64,000 nt of DNA from Sphingomonadaceae bacterium (GCA_947453945.1 CANGJB010000002.1:1-64000), one strand, 5' to 3'; counted from the stretch's first letter, positions 8,218-17,473 are shown. Notes: generated by a model from the letters alone, not told the origin. Numbers and translations: made by a program.

Positions 8218-9962
8218 CACATCGCTCCGCGCTGGCTGGAGGGGATTTCGGCGGGACCGGCAGGCGTATCCGGCGCCAGATCTTCAAACCGCATGCCAAG
8301 CCGGCGGCGCAGGCGATCCATCTCGGTCCGCGCATCGCCCAGCCGGATCGTTGCGGCATCCGGCTCGCCCTCAAGCGCGGCGGCGAAAGTTTCAAACGAA
8401 GCGCGGTGCTCGGCGCTGCGCATATCGAGCCGCGCGAGCGCATCGCGGTGGTGCGCCGTGGCGACGGCCAGCCGCTCCAGCCGCCGATCGAGCCGCGCGG
8501 CCACTTCGCGCATGGCGCGGCGGTTGGCGGCAAGGCTGCCGTTGAGGTCGTGGCGCAGCCGCCGGGCTTCGGTAAGCTGGCGCCGCGCCGCGCGGGGCGG
8601 CGAAAACCCCATCCACGCCGCAAAGCGCGCGATGGTCCGGCCAAGCGCGGAGGTTGGCTGCGGCAGGGCCGGTTCGTGCCGTTCGGACACAAGGCGCGGC
8701 CTTTGCTGGGCTTCGCCGGCCAGCGTGATCAGGCTGTCGAGCTGGCGGTGGATCTCGTCCCCATCCAGCGCGGCGGACCGTTCCGCCAGCGCGCCAAGCG
8801 CGGCCAGCGTGGCGCGGATGTGCTCGCGATCAGCCGCAGCATCTTCGTGAAGCGCGCGCAGCTGCGCGAGCATGCCAGATTGGTTGTGCGCCAGTTCCGC
8901 CACCGCATCAGAGACGGGGCGCAGGAGATCGCGCGGATCGGCAAGACTGGTGACAACATCCGTCAGGCTGCCGACGGCGCCGGTAAGCCCGGCGATTTCG
9001 GCCTTGTTCGCCTCTGCCCCGCGGGCCAGGCCGATGATCGAACCGCGCAGTTCGGCAAGCTCTGCCGCACCGGCTTCGATCGCGCGGCGCACAGAGCCGA
9101 AATCGCGCGAAGGGCTGCCCGCCGCCTCGCCCTGGCCGGATTCGAGCTGGGCAAGGTTGGACAGCCAATGCTCGAACTCGTTGCGCAAGGTCTTCATCGC
9201 GCTGGTCATGCAGCGTTCGAGCGCGCCGAGAACCATCGAGGTCATCAGGCCGAACAGTGACGAGCTGAAGCCCACCGACATGCCGTTGAGCGGGGCCTTC
9301 ATGCCCTCGATCATCTTGCCGAAGCTGTCAGAGCCGGCGCTGCCCGAGACGTCCATCGCGCCGATCAGGTCGGACACCGAGTGCACGGTCTTCATCAGAC
9401 CCATGAACGCGCCGAGCAGGCCGAGGAACACCATCAGGCCGGAGAAATAGAGAATGGTCGACTTGCGGTCGTTGATGCGCTGATCGACATCGTGGAGCAG
9501 CGTCTGGACCGTGTCCGCGCCGATCTCCAGGTTGTCCTGCTTGCCCAGTTCCTCGGTAATCAGGCGATAGCCCTGGCCGAGCAGTTCGGGTTCGTGGAAC
9601 ACCACGGCCGGCCGCGCATAAGGATCGCGCGGGCGCTTGGCACGATCACCATAATCGACCTGCAACGCATGGAGCGCGACGACTTCGTTGCGCAAGGTGA
9701 GCACGTTGCGAAAGGATATCCCCGCCGCCACGCCGAAGATCGCGAAGATCGACAGGTTTAGCGCCATCTTGGCCTTGATGCCTTCGATGACGAATTCGTG
9801 GGCATAGATGCCAAGCCCGATCAGGACGACCATGATCACGGTCATCTTCAGGAGTTCGGAGCGGAGCTTCTTTTCCATGGCAGTCGATCCGGTAGCGTGC
9901 CCGGACATCGGCCGGGCGTTGGCGGGGCTTTTGCGCACAGCGCGCAGCAGGGCGGCGATCAT
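8217..9962 (-). CDS. MotA/TolQ/ExbB-like (SiiB-like) proton-channel subunit with long cytoplasmic tail
   Basis: A 581-residue membrane protein. Predicted membrane segments are near residues 39-58, 67-86, 168-193 and 226-247. The third and fourth (STILYFSGLMVFLGLLGAFM; MSVGFSSSLFGLMTSMVLGA) match the MotA/TolQ/ExbB core. Residues about 250-581 form a charged, Ala/Arg/Glu-rich, probably coiled-coil cytoplasmic tail. The start at 9962 overlaps the stop of the MotB-like gene (ATGA), and its stop overlaps the PilZ start, so three genes are coupled. An alternative ATG is at 9878. MotA-like proteins form ion channels with a MotB-like partner. In Salmonella SPI-4, SiiA/SiiB of this class energise a type I secretion system, and I infer the same role here. 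Confidence 0.85.
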   Translation of the reverse strand: MIAALLRAVRKSPANARPMSGHATGSTAMEKKLRSELLKMTVIMVVLIGLGIYAHEFVIEGIKAKMALNLSIFAIFGVAAGISFRNVLTLRNEVVALHALQVDYGDRAKRPRDPYARPAVVFHEPELLGQGYRLITEELGKQDNLEIGADTVQTLLHDVDQRINDRKSTILYFSGLMVFLGLLGAFMGLMKTVHSVSDLIGAMDVSGSAGSDSFGKMIEGMKAPLNGMSVGFSSSLFGLMTSMVLGALERCMTSAMKTLRNEFEHWLSNLAQLESGQGEAAGSPSRDFGSVRRAIEAGAAELAELRGSIIGLARGAEANKAEIAGLTGAVGSLTDVVTSLADPRDLLRPVSDAVAELAHNQSGMLAQLRALHEDAAADREHIRATLAALGALAERSAALDGDEIHRQLDSLITLAGEAQQRPRLVSERHEPALPQPTSALGRTIARFAAWMGFSPPRAARRQLTEARRLRHDLNGSLAANRRAMREVAARLDRRLERLAVATAHHRDALARLDMRSAEHRASFETFAAALEGEPDAATIRLGDARTEMDRLRRRLGMRFEDLAPDTPAGPAEIPSSQRGAM

Positions 9963-10693
9963 GGCTTGATCACCACGCGGACCATGTGTCCGTCGGCCGA
10001 GGCTGCATCGGTGACGCGGATCTGAGTGACGAGATCGGCCGGTGCGAGCCCGGCACGCAGCAGGAGGTTGCGGGTCATCGCAGCGCGGTAGAATGCGATG
10101 CGCTGTGCCTCGGAGACCGAGCGGGTCTGCGGCGCGAACGACCAGATTTCATACTTCGTGCCCGGGCGGGCCTTGCTCTTGATGAAGCTGATCACGCGCG
10201 CGGAATTGGCCTCATCATAGGTCGCGGCATTGGGCGCGAAGCCGATCTTGATCAGGGTGTCGGCGGTCTTGACCTCGACGCCCTTGGCATCGTCCGCCTG
10301 CTCCACGGCCTTGACCTGGAGCTTGAGCGTATCGGGCGTCTCGCGGGTGCGGATCGAGAGGCGTTCCGCGCCGTCGGTCACGGTGGGGGAACGCAGCACC
10401 GCGCCGAGTTCAGCCACCGAAGTACCGGCTTCGGCATCGTGCGGCGAGAGCACGGCAGCCGTGCCGGGCGCGCAGACGACAGGCGAAGCGGGCTTGCCAT
10501 CCTTCCCCTGCTTTTCGGTCTGTTGCTGCTGGATGAGCTGCTGCTTGAAATTGGCGATGACACGCTGCGAAAGCTGCATGACCGCCGCGCTCATGATCAC
10601 GAGCAGAAAGGTCACCACCATGATCACGGTGGTGAGCACGTCCACGAAGGCCGGCCAGTGATTGACTTCGCCGTCGGCGGATGCCCCTGCCAC
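9959..10693 (-). CDS. MotB/ExbD/OmpA-like (SiiA-like) proton-channel partner
   Basis: A 244-residue protein with a short cytoplasmic N-terminus, one membrane segment (FVDVLTTVIMVVTFLLVIM, residues 16-34) and a periplasmic domain. Asp18 sits at the start of the membrane helix, where MotB, ExbD and SiiA carry their proton-accepting Asp. The C-terminal 100 residues resemble an OmpA/MotB peptidoglycan-binding fold (SEAQRIAFYRAAMTRNLLL, then a segment ending VRVVIKP), though the binding motif is degenerate. Its stop overlaps the next gene's start (ATGA). It lies 91 bp downstream of the exporter gene. I take the pair to be a stator-like proton channel for the secretion apparatus. Confidence 0.82.
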   Translation of the reverse strand: MAGASADGEVNHWPAFVDVLTTVIMVVTFLLVIMSAAVMQLSQRVIANFKQQLIQQQQTEKQGKDGKPASPVVCAPGTAAVLSPHDAEAGTSVAELGAVLRSPTVTDGAERLSIRTRETPDTLKLQVKAVEQADDAKGVEVKTADTLIKIGFAPNAATYDEANSARVISFIKSKARPGTKYEIWSFAPQTRSVSEAQRIAFYRAAMTRNLLLRAGLAPADLVTQIRVTDAASADGHMVRVVIKP

Positions 10694-10784
10694 GTCGTAC
10701 TCCCTTCAGGCGGCGGGCGAGAATGCGCTCCGTCATCCTTAATCGGCCATAAGCCATGGTGTTTAAAGGCTGGCGCGCCTGCGC

Positions 10785-13037
10785 TCAGGCAGCTTCCCTA
10801 GGTCCGTGTTTACCATTTGCCGTGCCGGCCTGAGTGGCGAGCTGGGCCAGTACTTCGGCCTTGGGCCGGTCTGCCACGATGCGTCCCTCTTCGAGCCAGA
10901 TCACACGGTCGACGATCTCCAGCACGGCCAGCCGATGCGTGGCGACAATCAGAGTCTTGCCGCGCGTCGCCTCGGCCAGGCCGGCGATCACCGCCTGTTC
11001 GCTGCCGACATCGAGCGCGGCAGTGGGTTCATCGAGGAGGAGGACTGCGGGATCGCGCACCAACGCGCGCGCCAGCAGGAGCGACTGGCGCTGCCCGCCT
11101 GAAAGTGCCGAGCCGCGCGGGCCGACCTCGCGCATGTAGCCTTCCGCGGTGCGCGCGACGAAGCTGTCCAGCCCCGAGCAGCGGATCGCGCGTTCGACCA
11201 CGGCAACTTCCGGTTCGGACATGCCGAGCAGGATATTGTGCCAAACCGTGCCTTCGAAGATCATCGCGTCCTGCGCGCTGTAGATCACGTTCTGGCGCAA
11301 GTGCGGCATGGCGAAGCGATCAAGCGCGTGGCCATCGAGCGTGATCAGGCCGTCCTGCGCAGGCACGAGCCCGGCGATGAGCTGGAGCAGGGTCGACTTG
11401 CCCGAACCCGATTTGCCGATCAGCGCCACCCGCTCGCCCGCGCGCACGCTGAAGCTGAGGCCCGCAAGGCTGGGTGCGCCGCTTCCGGCAAACGTATGGC
11501 CAAGGCCCGCGACCTGCACCGCGCCGCGCACTGGGGCGTGGCTGATGGCCGGATCGGAGACATCGCGTTCGGGTTCGGACTGAAGCAGCCCGGCTAGCGC
11601 CTGAAACTGCGCAAGGCTCTGATAAGCGCGGGCGAACATGCTGACCGTGGCGGCAACAGGAACCATTGCGCGGCCGGTCAGCAGCACCACGGCGATCAGC
11701 GCGCCGGTGGTCATCACCCCAGCCTTGATCTGCAGCACCCCGATCACGACGACGATCACGGTGACCAACTGGACGAGCAGGCCCGAGGCCGAGGCCGGCA
11801 GTTCGGACCAGTGCCGCACGTGCTTGTGGCCCATCGCGAGATGATCGGAGACAAGATCCCACCGCCCCTCGAACAGGCCTTCGGCGTTGTTGGCCTTGAT
11901 CGTGGTCCAGCCGCTGGTGAGTTCTGCCGTCAAATCACTGCGCGCCTGGGTGAGTTTTGAGGCGCGGCGGCTGGCCAGTTTCAGCGCATAGTTGCAGACC
12001 ATGCCGACAAGGATGAGGCCCAGTGCGCCGAGGATCGGCCCGATCACGGTGAACCCGCCGATCAGGGCAATCACTGCGAACAGTAGCACCACGAACGGCA
12101 GATCGACACAGAACGTGGCGATGGCCTGCGGCACGAGGAGCGATAGCCCTTCGAGATCGCGCAAGGCGGTCAGCATCGCGCCAAAGCCCATGCCCGGCGT
12201 TGGCGCGCGGGCGCGCAACACGGCAACCACCGCGCGGTGCTGCACTGCCTGCCCCACCCGCGTCGCCACGGCTTCGACAAAGCGCGCCTTGATCTTCTTG
12301 AGCAGCAGTTCGAACGCCAGCACGATGGTGACACCGATCGACAGCGCCCACAGGCTCTCGATCGCGAGGTTGGGCACGACCCGATCGTAGATGGCGCGCA
12401 TATAGAGCGGGATCGCCAGCGCGCAGAGATTGAGCAGCGCGCTGGCCAGCAGCATCTGGCCGAGCGGGCCGCGCTCCGCCAGATAGGCGCCAAGCAGCCA
12501 GGCCTTGGGGTTGCGGCGGATGAGATCGCGTTCGTGCGCATCGCTCGCCCCGTTGACCGGATCGACCGGGCCGCTGTGCAGCGCCTCGCCCGCCAGCAGC
12601 GGACGCAGCGCGGCGAACGGCAGTGCCTGTTCGCCCGCCGCATCGCGCACCGTGACCTCTCCGACTGCGGGGCCGGCAGTAAGGAGCACCGCGCCGCCCG
12701 CCGCGAGCGGCGCGATCAGCGGAAAGTCCGCCGCCTCGGGAAGGCGCTGGCCGAGCGGCCGCCAGTGCGCCTCCAGCCCGATCCGCGCGAGGGCGAGCGG
12801 GGCAAGCTTCGTCGCCAGCGCATCCTGCGTCATCGGCAGGGCTGCCCCCAGCACGGCCGGATCGTGCGCGATCCCGCGCAAGGCGGCCAGCGCCTGGATG
12901 GCAGCCAGCATCGGCAGAGGCGTGATGACCGGGCGATCTGCTGTGGCGGCTGGTGAGGCTGGCGGCCGCCTCCGGAACAAGCGGCGCAAGCGACCGGAGT
13001 GCTGGGCATCGGGCTGGGCGGAAGGCGTTTGTTGCAT
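10785..13037 (-). CDS. Type I secretion ABC exporter (LapB/LssB-like) with inactive C39-like domain
   Basis: A 750-residue inner-membrane exporter. Residues about 40-165 form a C39-peptidase-like domain with no cysteine, so it should recognise but not cleave its substrate. Residues about 180-470 hold the membrane domain (LLASALLNLCALAIPLYMRA; FCVDLPFVVLLFAVIALIGG). The ATPase follows with Walker A GKSGSGKST, signature SGGQRQS, Walker B LLLDEPTAALD and H-loop ATHR. Non-cleaving members of this family export RTX adhesins that lack a GG leader. First gene of the minus-strand run that ends in the RTX substrate; divergent from the HlyD-like adaptor. The leading stretch of about 35 residues is Gln/Arg/Pro-rich. 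Confidence 0.93.
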   Translation of the reverse strand: MQQTPSAQPDAQHSGRLRRLFRRRPPASPAATADRPVITPLPMLAAIQALAALRGIAHDPAVLGAALPMTQDALATKLAPLALARIGLEAHWRPLGQRLPEAADFPLIAPLAAGGAVLLTAGPAVGEVTVRDAAGEQALPFAALRPLLAGEALHSGPVDPVNGASDAHERDLIRRNPKAWLLGAYLAERGPLGQMLLASALLNLCALAIPLYMRAIYDRVVPNLAIESLWALSIGVTIVLAFELLLKKIKARFVEAVATRVGQAVQHRAVVAVLRARAPTPGMGFGAMLTALRDLEGLSLLVPQAIATFCVDLPFVVLLFAVIALIGGFTVIGPILGALGLILVGMVCNYALKLASRRASKLTQARSDLTAELTSGWTTIKANNAEGLFEGRWDLVSDHLAMGHKHVRHWSELPASASGLLVQLVTVIVVVIGVLQIKAGVMTTGALIAVVLLTGRAMVPVAATVSMFARAYQSLAQFQALAGLLQSEPERDVSDPAISHAPVRGAVQVAGLGHTFAGSGAPSLAGLSFSVRAGERVALIGKSGSGKSTLLQLIAGLVPAQDGLITLDGHALDRFAMPHLRQNVIYSAQDAMIFEGTVWHNILLGMSEPEVAVVERAIRCSGLDSFVARTAEGYMREVGPRGSALSGGQRQSLLLARALVRDPAVLLLDEPTAALDVGSEQAVIAGLAEATRGKTLIVATHRLAVLEIVDRVIWLEEGRIVADRPKAEVLAQLATQAGTANGKHGPREAA

Positions 13038-13144
13038 GGCGTTTAACCCCGTTTCGAGGCGGGATTGCCAGTTTATGGAAAACGCCGGGTGAAGCGCAGC
13101 TTAGGGGAATGCACGTAAGGTAACGGCAAGCCGAAACAAGGATA
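13038..13144. promoter_or_regulatory. Divergent intergenic region between exporter and adaptor genes
   Basis: The 107-bp gap separates the minus-strand ABC exporter gene from the plus-strand HlyD-like gene, so both promoters must lie here or overlap the gene starts. I see no clear -35/-10 pair and no convincing operator palindrome. An ACAAGG motif just upstream of 13145 could serve as the ribosome-binding site of the adaptor gene. Co-regulation of the two arms from this region is an inference. Confidence 0.4.
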
Positions 13145-14599
13145 ATGAACGGTAAAGACCCGGCACACGCTCACGCTATCCGGGGTTTTGCCATGCGCTA
13201 TTCGCGCCTTCGCCAATCACTGATCGTCTCGCTCGGCGGGGCCAGCCTATTCGACGACTTGCGCCCCGGCGAGGCGGACGCCGTGCTTGGCGGCAAGCTG
13301 GCGCTGGCCAGCCAGCCCATCGGCGCGGCCCTGCCATGGAGCGCGCGGATCGGGATCGGTGCGCCTTCGCGCCTGCTCAAGGCTCTGGCGATCACGTTTG
13401 GCCTTATCGTGCTGTGGATGGCGTTGTTCACCGTTGACAAGGTGACGCGCGGCGCAGGCCGCGTGCTGCCTTCCACGCAGAACCAGCTGGTGCAGCACCT
13501 CGAAGGCGGGATCGTGAAGGAAATCCTCGTCCAGGAAGGTCAGCGTGTGCGCAAGGGACAAGTCTTGATGCGAATCAGCAATGCTTCGACCGGCGCGGCC
13601 ATTGAAAGCGCGCGCACCGATCTGGTGGCCAAGCGTATCATGCTGGCGCGGCTAGAGGCGGAAATCAGCGGCGCCGGCAGCTTCGTGCCGCCCGCCGATC
13701 TGGCCGCACAGGCTCCTGAAATCGCCGCAAGCGAGGCGGGCCTTTTCGCCTCACGCCGCGCACAGCGGATGAGCCAGGTGGGCGTGATCAACCAGCAGGC
13801 GCGCGCCAAATCGGCCGAAGTCGGCTCGCTCCAGGCGCGGCTGGGCAATCTGCGCAGCGAGGAACGGCTGGCCATGGAGCAGCTTTCACGGCTCGAACGC
13901 GCTTATGCCGAAGATGCCGTTTCCGAACGCGATGTGCTCGACAAGCGCGCCGCGCTGCTTTCGCTGCGCACACGCATTGCCGATGTGGCGAACCAGATCC
14001 CGCAATCCTCCGCAGGCCTTGGCGAATCCGCCGCCCGGCGCGGTGAGATCTGGGCGAGCGACATGGAGCAGATCCGCGCGCAGGCCGCGCAGCTCCGGCT
14101 CGAACTCGCCAAGGCGGACGAACAGTTCGGCGCCGTGGAAGACCGCGTCGCGCGCGAGGAAATCCGTGCGCCGGTCGATGGCGTCATCAACCGGCTGAAT
14201 GTGCGCACCGCCGGCGGCGTGATCCGGGGCGGCGAGCCTGTGGCCGAAATCGTGCCCGCCGCCAGCCAGGTCATCATCGAGGCGCGCATCGCCCCCAAGG
14301 ATCGCAGCAACATCTGGCCGGGCCTGCCCGCCCGGATCAAGATCTCCGCCTACGATTCCACCGTCTACGGATCGTTGGAGGCCAAAGTGGTCGATGTCTC
14401 GCCCGATGCGATCCAGGATCCGCGCGGCGGGCTCTATTACCGGGTGCGGCTGGATGCCGGGCGGGCCAGCTTCGGGGCGGGCATGCCGGTCATTCCGGGC
14501 ATGACGGGTGAAGTGGCGATCCGTTCGGGCCGCCAGACGATCCTCAACTACGTGCTCGGCCCGCTGATCCGCATCTCGCAGGAAGCGCTGCGTGAGTAA
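13145..14599 (+). CDS. HlyD-family type I secretion periplasmic adaptor
   Basis: A 484-residue membrane-fusion protein linking the ABC exporter to the TolC-like channel. One N-terminal membrane anchor lies near residues 82-100 (ALAITFGLIVLWMALFTVDK). It is followed by the biotinyl-lipoyl motif (VQHLEGGIVKEILVQEGQRV), a long helical hairpin (residues about 150-330) and the C-terminal barrel ending in the family signature near GMPVIPGMTGEVAIRSGR. The length is normal for HlyD/LapC proteins. It is transcribed away from the exporter gene but completes the tripartite machine. ATG at 13145 is used; ATG at 13193 is a possible alternative. Confidence 0.93.
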   Translation: MNGKDPAHAHAIRGFAMRYSRLRQSLIVSLGGASLFDDLRPGEADAVLGGKLALASQPIGAALPWSARIGIGAPSRLLKALAITFGLIVLWMALFTVDKVTRGAGRVLPSTQNQLVQHLEGGIVKEILVQEGQRVRKGQVLMRISNASTGAAIESARTDLVAKRIMLARLEAEISGAGSFVPPADLAAQAPEIAASEAGLFASRRAQRMSQVGVINQQARAKSAEVGSLQARLGNLRSEERLAMEQLSRLERAYAEDAVSERDVLDKRAALLSLRTRIADVANQIPQSSAGLGESAARRGEIWASDMEQIRAQAAQLRLELAKADEQFGAVEDRVAREEIRAPVDGVINRLNVRTAGGVIRGGEPVAEIVPAASQVIIEARIAPKDRSNIWPGLPARIKISAYDSTVYGSLEAKVVDVSPDAIQDPRGGLYYRVRLDAGRASFGAGMPVIPGMTGEVAIRSGRQTILNYVLGPLIRISQEALRE

Positions 14600-14818
14600 C
14601 GTCTTGTCACTGAAATCCTAGCGAAAAGGCTTGTGGCAGGCCCGCACTCATCATAGCAAAAATGTCACACAAGCCGCGATTTCGCACTTGCGGCATGCGC
14701 ATTGCCCCCCAAATCTGTTTACTCTTCCGGTCGAAAGAATATCCACAGCGCGCTTTCAACCGAAGGCAGAATGCCGGGCCCTCGCGCCCGTCTGCTACAT
14801 TTCAGGGGGTACCCTCAC

Positions 14819-17473
14819 GTGCGAAACCTTTCCAATCTTGCCCTGCGCGGCGCGCTGCTGGCTTCGGCCGCCGCCTTTGCCGGCGTAGCGGCTCCTCAGG
14901 CTGCCTTTGCGCAGGAAACCGCTGCCGCCACCGACGATGCCGCCGCTGCGCAGAGCATCGTGGTCATCGGCACCCGCCGTACTGACCGCACCGTCGCTGA
15001 CTCGGCCTCGCCGATCGACGTGATCAGCGCCGCCGACCTCAGCTCGCAGCCGACCGCGAACCTGCTGGACTCGGTCCGCAACCTCGTGCCGTCGTTCTTC
15101 GTCGGTCAGAACTCGATTTCGGACGCCTCGACCTTCGTTCGCGCGCCTTCGCTGCGCGGCCTTCCGGGCGATCAGCTGCTCGTCATGCTCAACGGCAAGC
15201 GCTACAACCGCTCGGCGCTGGTGCAGGTCTACAACGGTGGTGACACCGGCCTGTCGTTCGGCTCGCAGGGTCCCGACATTTCGGCGATCCCCGCGATCGC
15301 GATCAAGGGTCTCGAAGTGCTGCGCGACGGCGCGACCGCACAGTACGGTTCGGACGCCATCGCGGGCGTGCTGAACTACGGCCTGCGCGACAACGCTGGC
15401 TTCGAACTGATGGGTCGCTATGGCCAGTTCTACAAGGGCGACGGCAAGAGCTATCAGGTGGCTGCAAACGCCGGCCTGAAGTCTGACCGCGGCTTCATCA
15501 ACGTTTCCGGCGAATACAACAACGACGGCCGCACCAGCCGCGGCGTGACGCGCCCGATCGCTGCGCGCTTCGCTGCCGAGAACCCCTCGCTGGCCGACAA
15601 GATTCCGTTCTCGCCGCTGCCCGCCCAGATCTGGGGCAACTCGCCCAGCGAAGGTTGGAAGGCTGTCGTCAACGCCGCCTACGACGTGACCGACAACAGC
15701 AAGGTCTATGCTTTCGGAAACTTCGCGCACAGCCGCGCCGAGCAGAGCTTCAACTTCCGTTCCTCGTACCAGGGCTCGAGCTCGTTCGAGTATGACGATG
15801 GAAGCGGCACGCTGAAGACCGGCACGATCGGTGGCCGCAACTTCTTCCAGGTGCCCTATTACAAGACCGAGTGCCCGGCCGGAAACGTAACCTGCCCCGC
15901 TGGCGGTTACGTCAAGGACGGCAACACCTTCAACCTGACCTCGATCTATCCGGGCGGCTTCACGCCGATCTTCGTGGGCAAGACCGATCAGGCCTATGGC
16001 ACGATGGGTTACAAGGGGAAGACCGACAGCGGCTTCACCTATGACCTTTCCGCCTCGCTGAGCCGCAACACGCTCGACCTGTCGATGTTCAACTCGATCA
16101 GCCCCTCGTTCGGTGCGGCCTCGCAGACCAGCTTCGAGTTCGGCAAGCTGATCCAGAAGGAATTCGATGCCAACCTCGACCTGACTTATGCAGTCGAGGC
16201 AGGCCTCGCCAGCCCGATCACCTTCTCGGGCGGCGCCGAGTTCCGCCGCGAGAGCTACACCGCCACCGAAGGTGACTTCCAGTCCTACGGTGCGGGCCCC
16301 TACGCCATCGCGCACGACCTCTACACCCAGACCGGGCCGGGCGTGTATGCCCCGACCGGCGAAACGACCGCAGTCTATGATCCGGCGGCAAGCGGCTACG
16401 GCGGCACGTCGCCGAAGTATGCCGGCACCAACAAGCAGAAGAGCTACGGCTTCTACGTGGGTGCTGAAACCGACGTGACCAAGGAGCTCACGCTCGGTGC
16501 GGCCGGTCGCTACGAGCACTACGATTCGTTCGGTGGCCGCTTCGTCTACAAGTTCAACGGCATCTACCACGTGACCGACGAAGTCGCGCTGCGTGCAACC
16601 GTGGGTTCGGGCTTCCACGCTCCGACCCCGGGCCAGAACAATACCGCTGTGCTGACCACCAACTTCCTCGCCGGTCAGTCGGTGCAGGTCGGCACCTTCC
16701 CGGTGACGAGCGACGTGGCGAAGTACTTTGGCTCGAAGGCGCTGAAGCCTGAGAAGTCGACCAACTTTGGTTTCGGTTTCGTGTTCCAGCCGACCAGCGC
16801 GCTGACGCTGACGGTGGACGCCTACCAGATCAAGGTGACGGACCGTATCTTCATCTCGAAGTCGTTCGTGGTGGGCGCGGCTGACATCGCCAAGCTGTCC
16901 GAGCTTGCCTCGGTGGGCGTGGGCGGCAACGTTCAGTACTTCACCAACTCGCTCGACATTCGCACGCGCGGTGTCGACGTGGTTGGCAGCTACCGGACCG
17001 ATCTTGCCGGCGGCAAGCTCAACCTGACGCTCGCCTACAACTACAACAAGAACAAGGTGACGAATTTCGACCCGGCCGCCATCGGCGCGGCGCAGATCAC
17101 CGACGCTGAAAACCTTGCGCCGAAGCACCGCCTCAACCTCCAGGGCAACTGGTCGATGGGTGCGTTCTCGGTTGGCGCTGCTGGCCGCTACTTCGGCAAG
17201 TGGCAGGCCGAGACCGACTATCCGGGCCAGGTGTTCGGCGCGAAGGTCACGGCTGATGTGGACGTGAGCTACACCTTCATGGACAACTTCAAGCTGACCG
17301 TGGGTGGCAACAACATCTTCAACACCAAGCCAGACCGGGTCAAGGCTTCGTCCTCGAACCCGATCTACACGCTGACCAACAGCACCGGCGACGGCCAGAT
17401 CTATCCGCGTAACGGCGGTCCGTTCGGCTTCAACGGCGGCTTCTGGTACGTCCGCGCCAGCGTGAAGTACTAA
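14819..17473 (+). CDS. TonB-dependent outer-membrane receptor
   Basis: An 884-residue receptor. I choose the GTG at 14819, because CAGGGGG precedes it at normal spacing and it gives a clean signal peptide (RNLSNLALRGALLASAAAF, cleavage after AFA). Upstream in-frame ATGs would add a non-signal leader. A plug domain follows (IVVIGTRRTDRTVADSASPI; LEVLRDGATAQYGSDAIAG) and then a 22-strand-type barrel ending in aromatic WYVRASVKY, the usual barrel terminus. Such receptors import siderophores, cobalamin, sugars or other ligands with TonB energy. The neighbours give no ligand hint. The 219 bp between the HlyD stop and this start holds no gene I can support. Confidence 0.95.
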   Translation: MRNLSNLALRGALLASAAAFAGVAAPQAAFAQETAAATDDAAAAQSIVVIGTRRTDRTVADSASPIDVISAADLSSQPTANLLDSVRNLVPSFFVGQNSISDASTFVRAPSLRGLPGDQLLVMLNGKRYNRSALVQVYNGGDTGLSFGSQGPDISAIPAIAIKGLEVLRDGATAQYGSDAIAGVLNYGLRDNAGFELMGRYGQFYKGDGKSYQVAANAGLKSDRGFINVSGEYNNDGRTSRGVTRPIAARFAAENPSLADKIPFSPLPAQIWGNSPSEGWKAVVNAAYDVTDNSKVYAFGNFAHSRAEQSFNFRSSYQGSSSFEYDDGSGTLKTGTIGGRNFFQVPYYKTECPAGNVTCPAGGYVKDGNTFNLTSIYPGGFTPIFVGKTDQAYGTMGYKGKTDSGFTYDLSASLSRNTLDLSMFNSISPSFGAASQTSFEFGKLIQKEFDANLDLTYAVEAGLASPITFSGGAEFRRESYTATEGDFQSYGAGPYAIAHDLYTQTGPGVYAPTGETTAVYDPAASGYGGTSPKYAGTNKQKSYGFYVGAETDVTKELTLGAAGRYEHYDSFGGRFVYKFNGIYHVTDEVALRATVGSGFHAPTPGQNNTAVLTTNFLAGQSVQVGTFPVTSDVAKYFGSKALKPEKSTNFGFGFVFQPTSALTLTVDAYQIKVTDRIFISKSFVVGAADIAKLSELASVGVGGNVQYFTNSLDIRTRGVDVVGSYRTDLAGGKLNLTLAYNYNKNKVTNFDPAAIGAAQITDAENLAPKHRLNLQGNWSMGAFSVGAAGRYFGKWQAETDYPGQVFGAKVTADVDVSYTFMDNFKLTVGGNNIFNTKPDRVKASSSNPIYTLTNSTGDGQIYPRNGGPFGFNGGFWYVRASVKY

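Noticed and set aside
8217..10693. MotA-like protein with long tail plus OmpA/MotB-like protein as a Zorya (ZorA/ZorB) anti-phage system
   Set aside because: No ZorC, ZorD or ZorE gene is adjacent, and the pair is embedded and coupled within a type I secretion locus, which fits SiiA/SiiB better.
14795..17128. 777-residue minus-strand reading frame
   Set aside because: Antisense to the TonB-dependent receptor; long because of GC-rich codon bias, with no signal peptide or domain.
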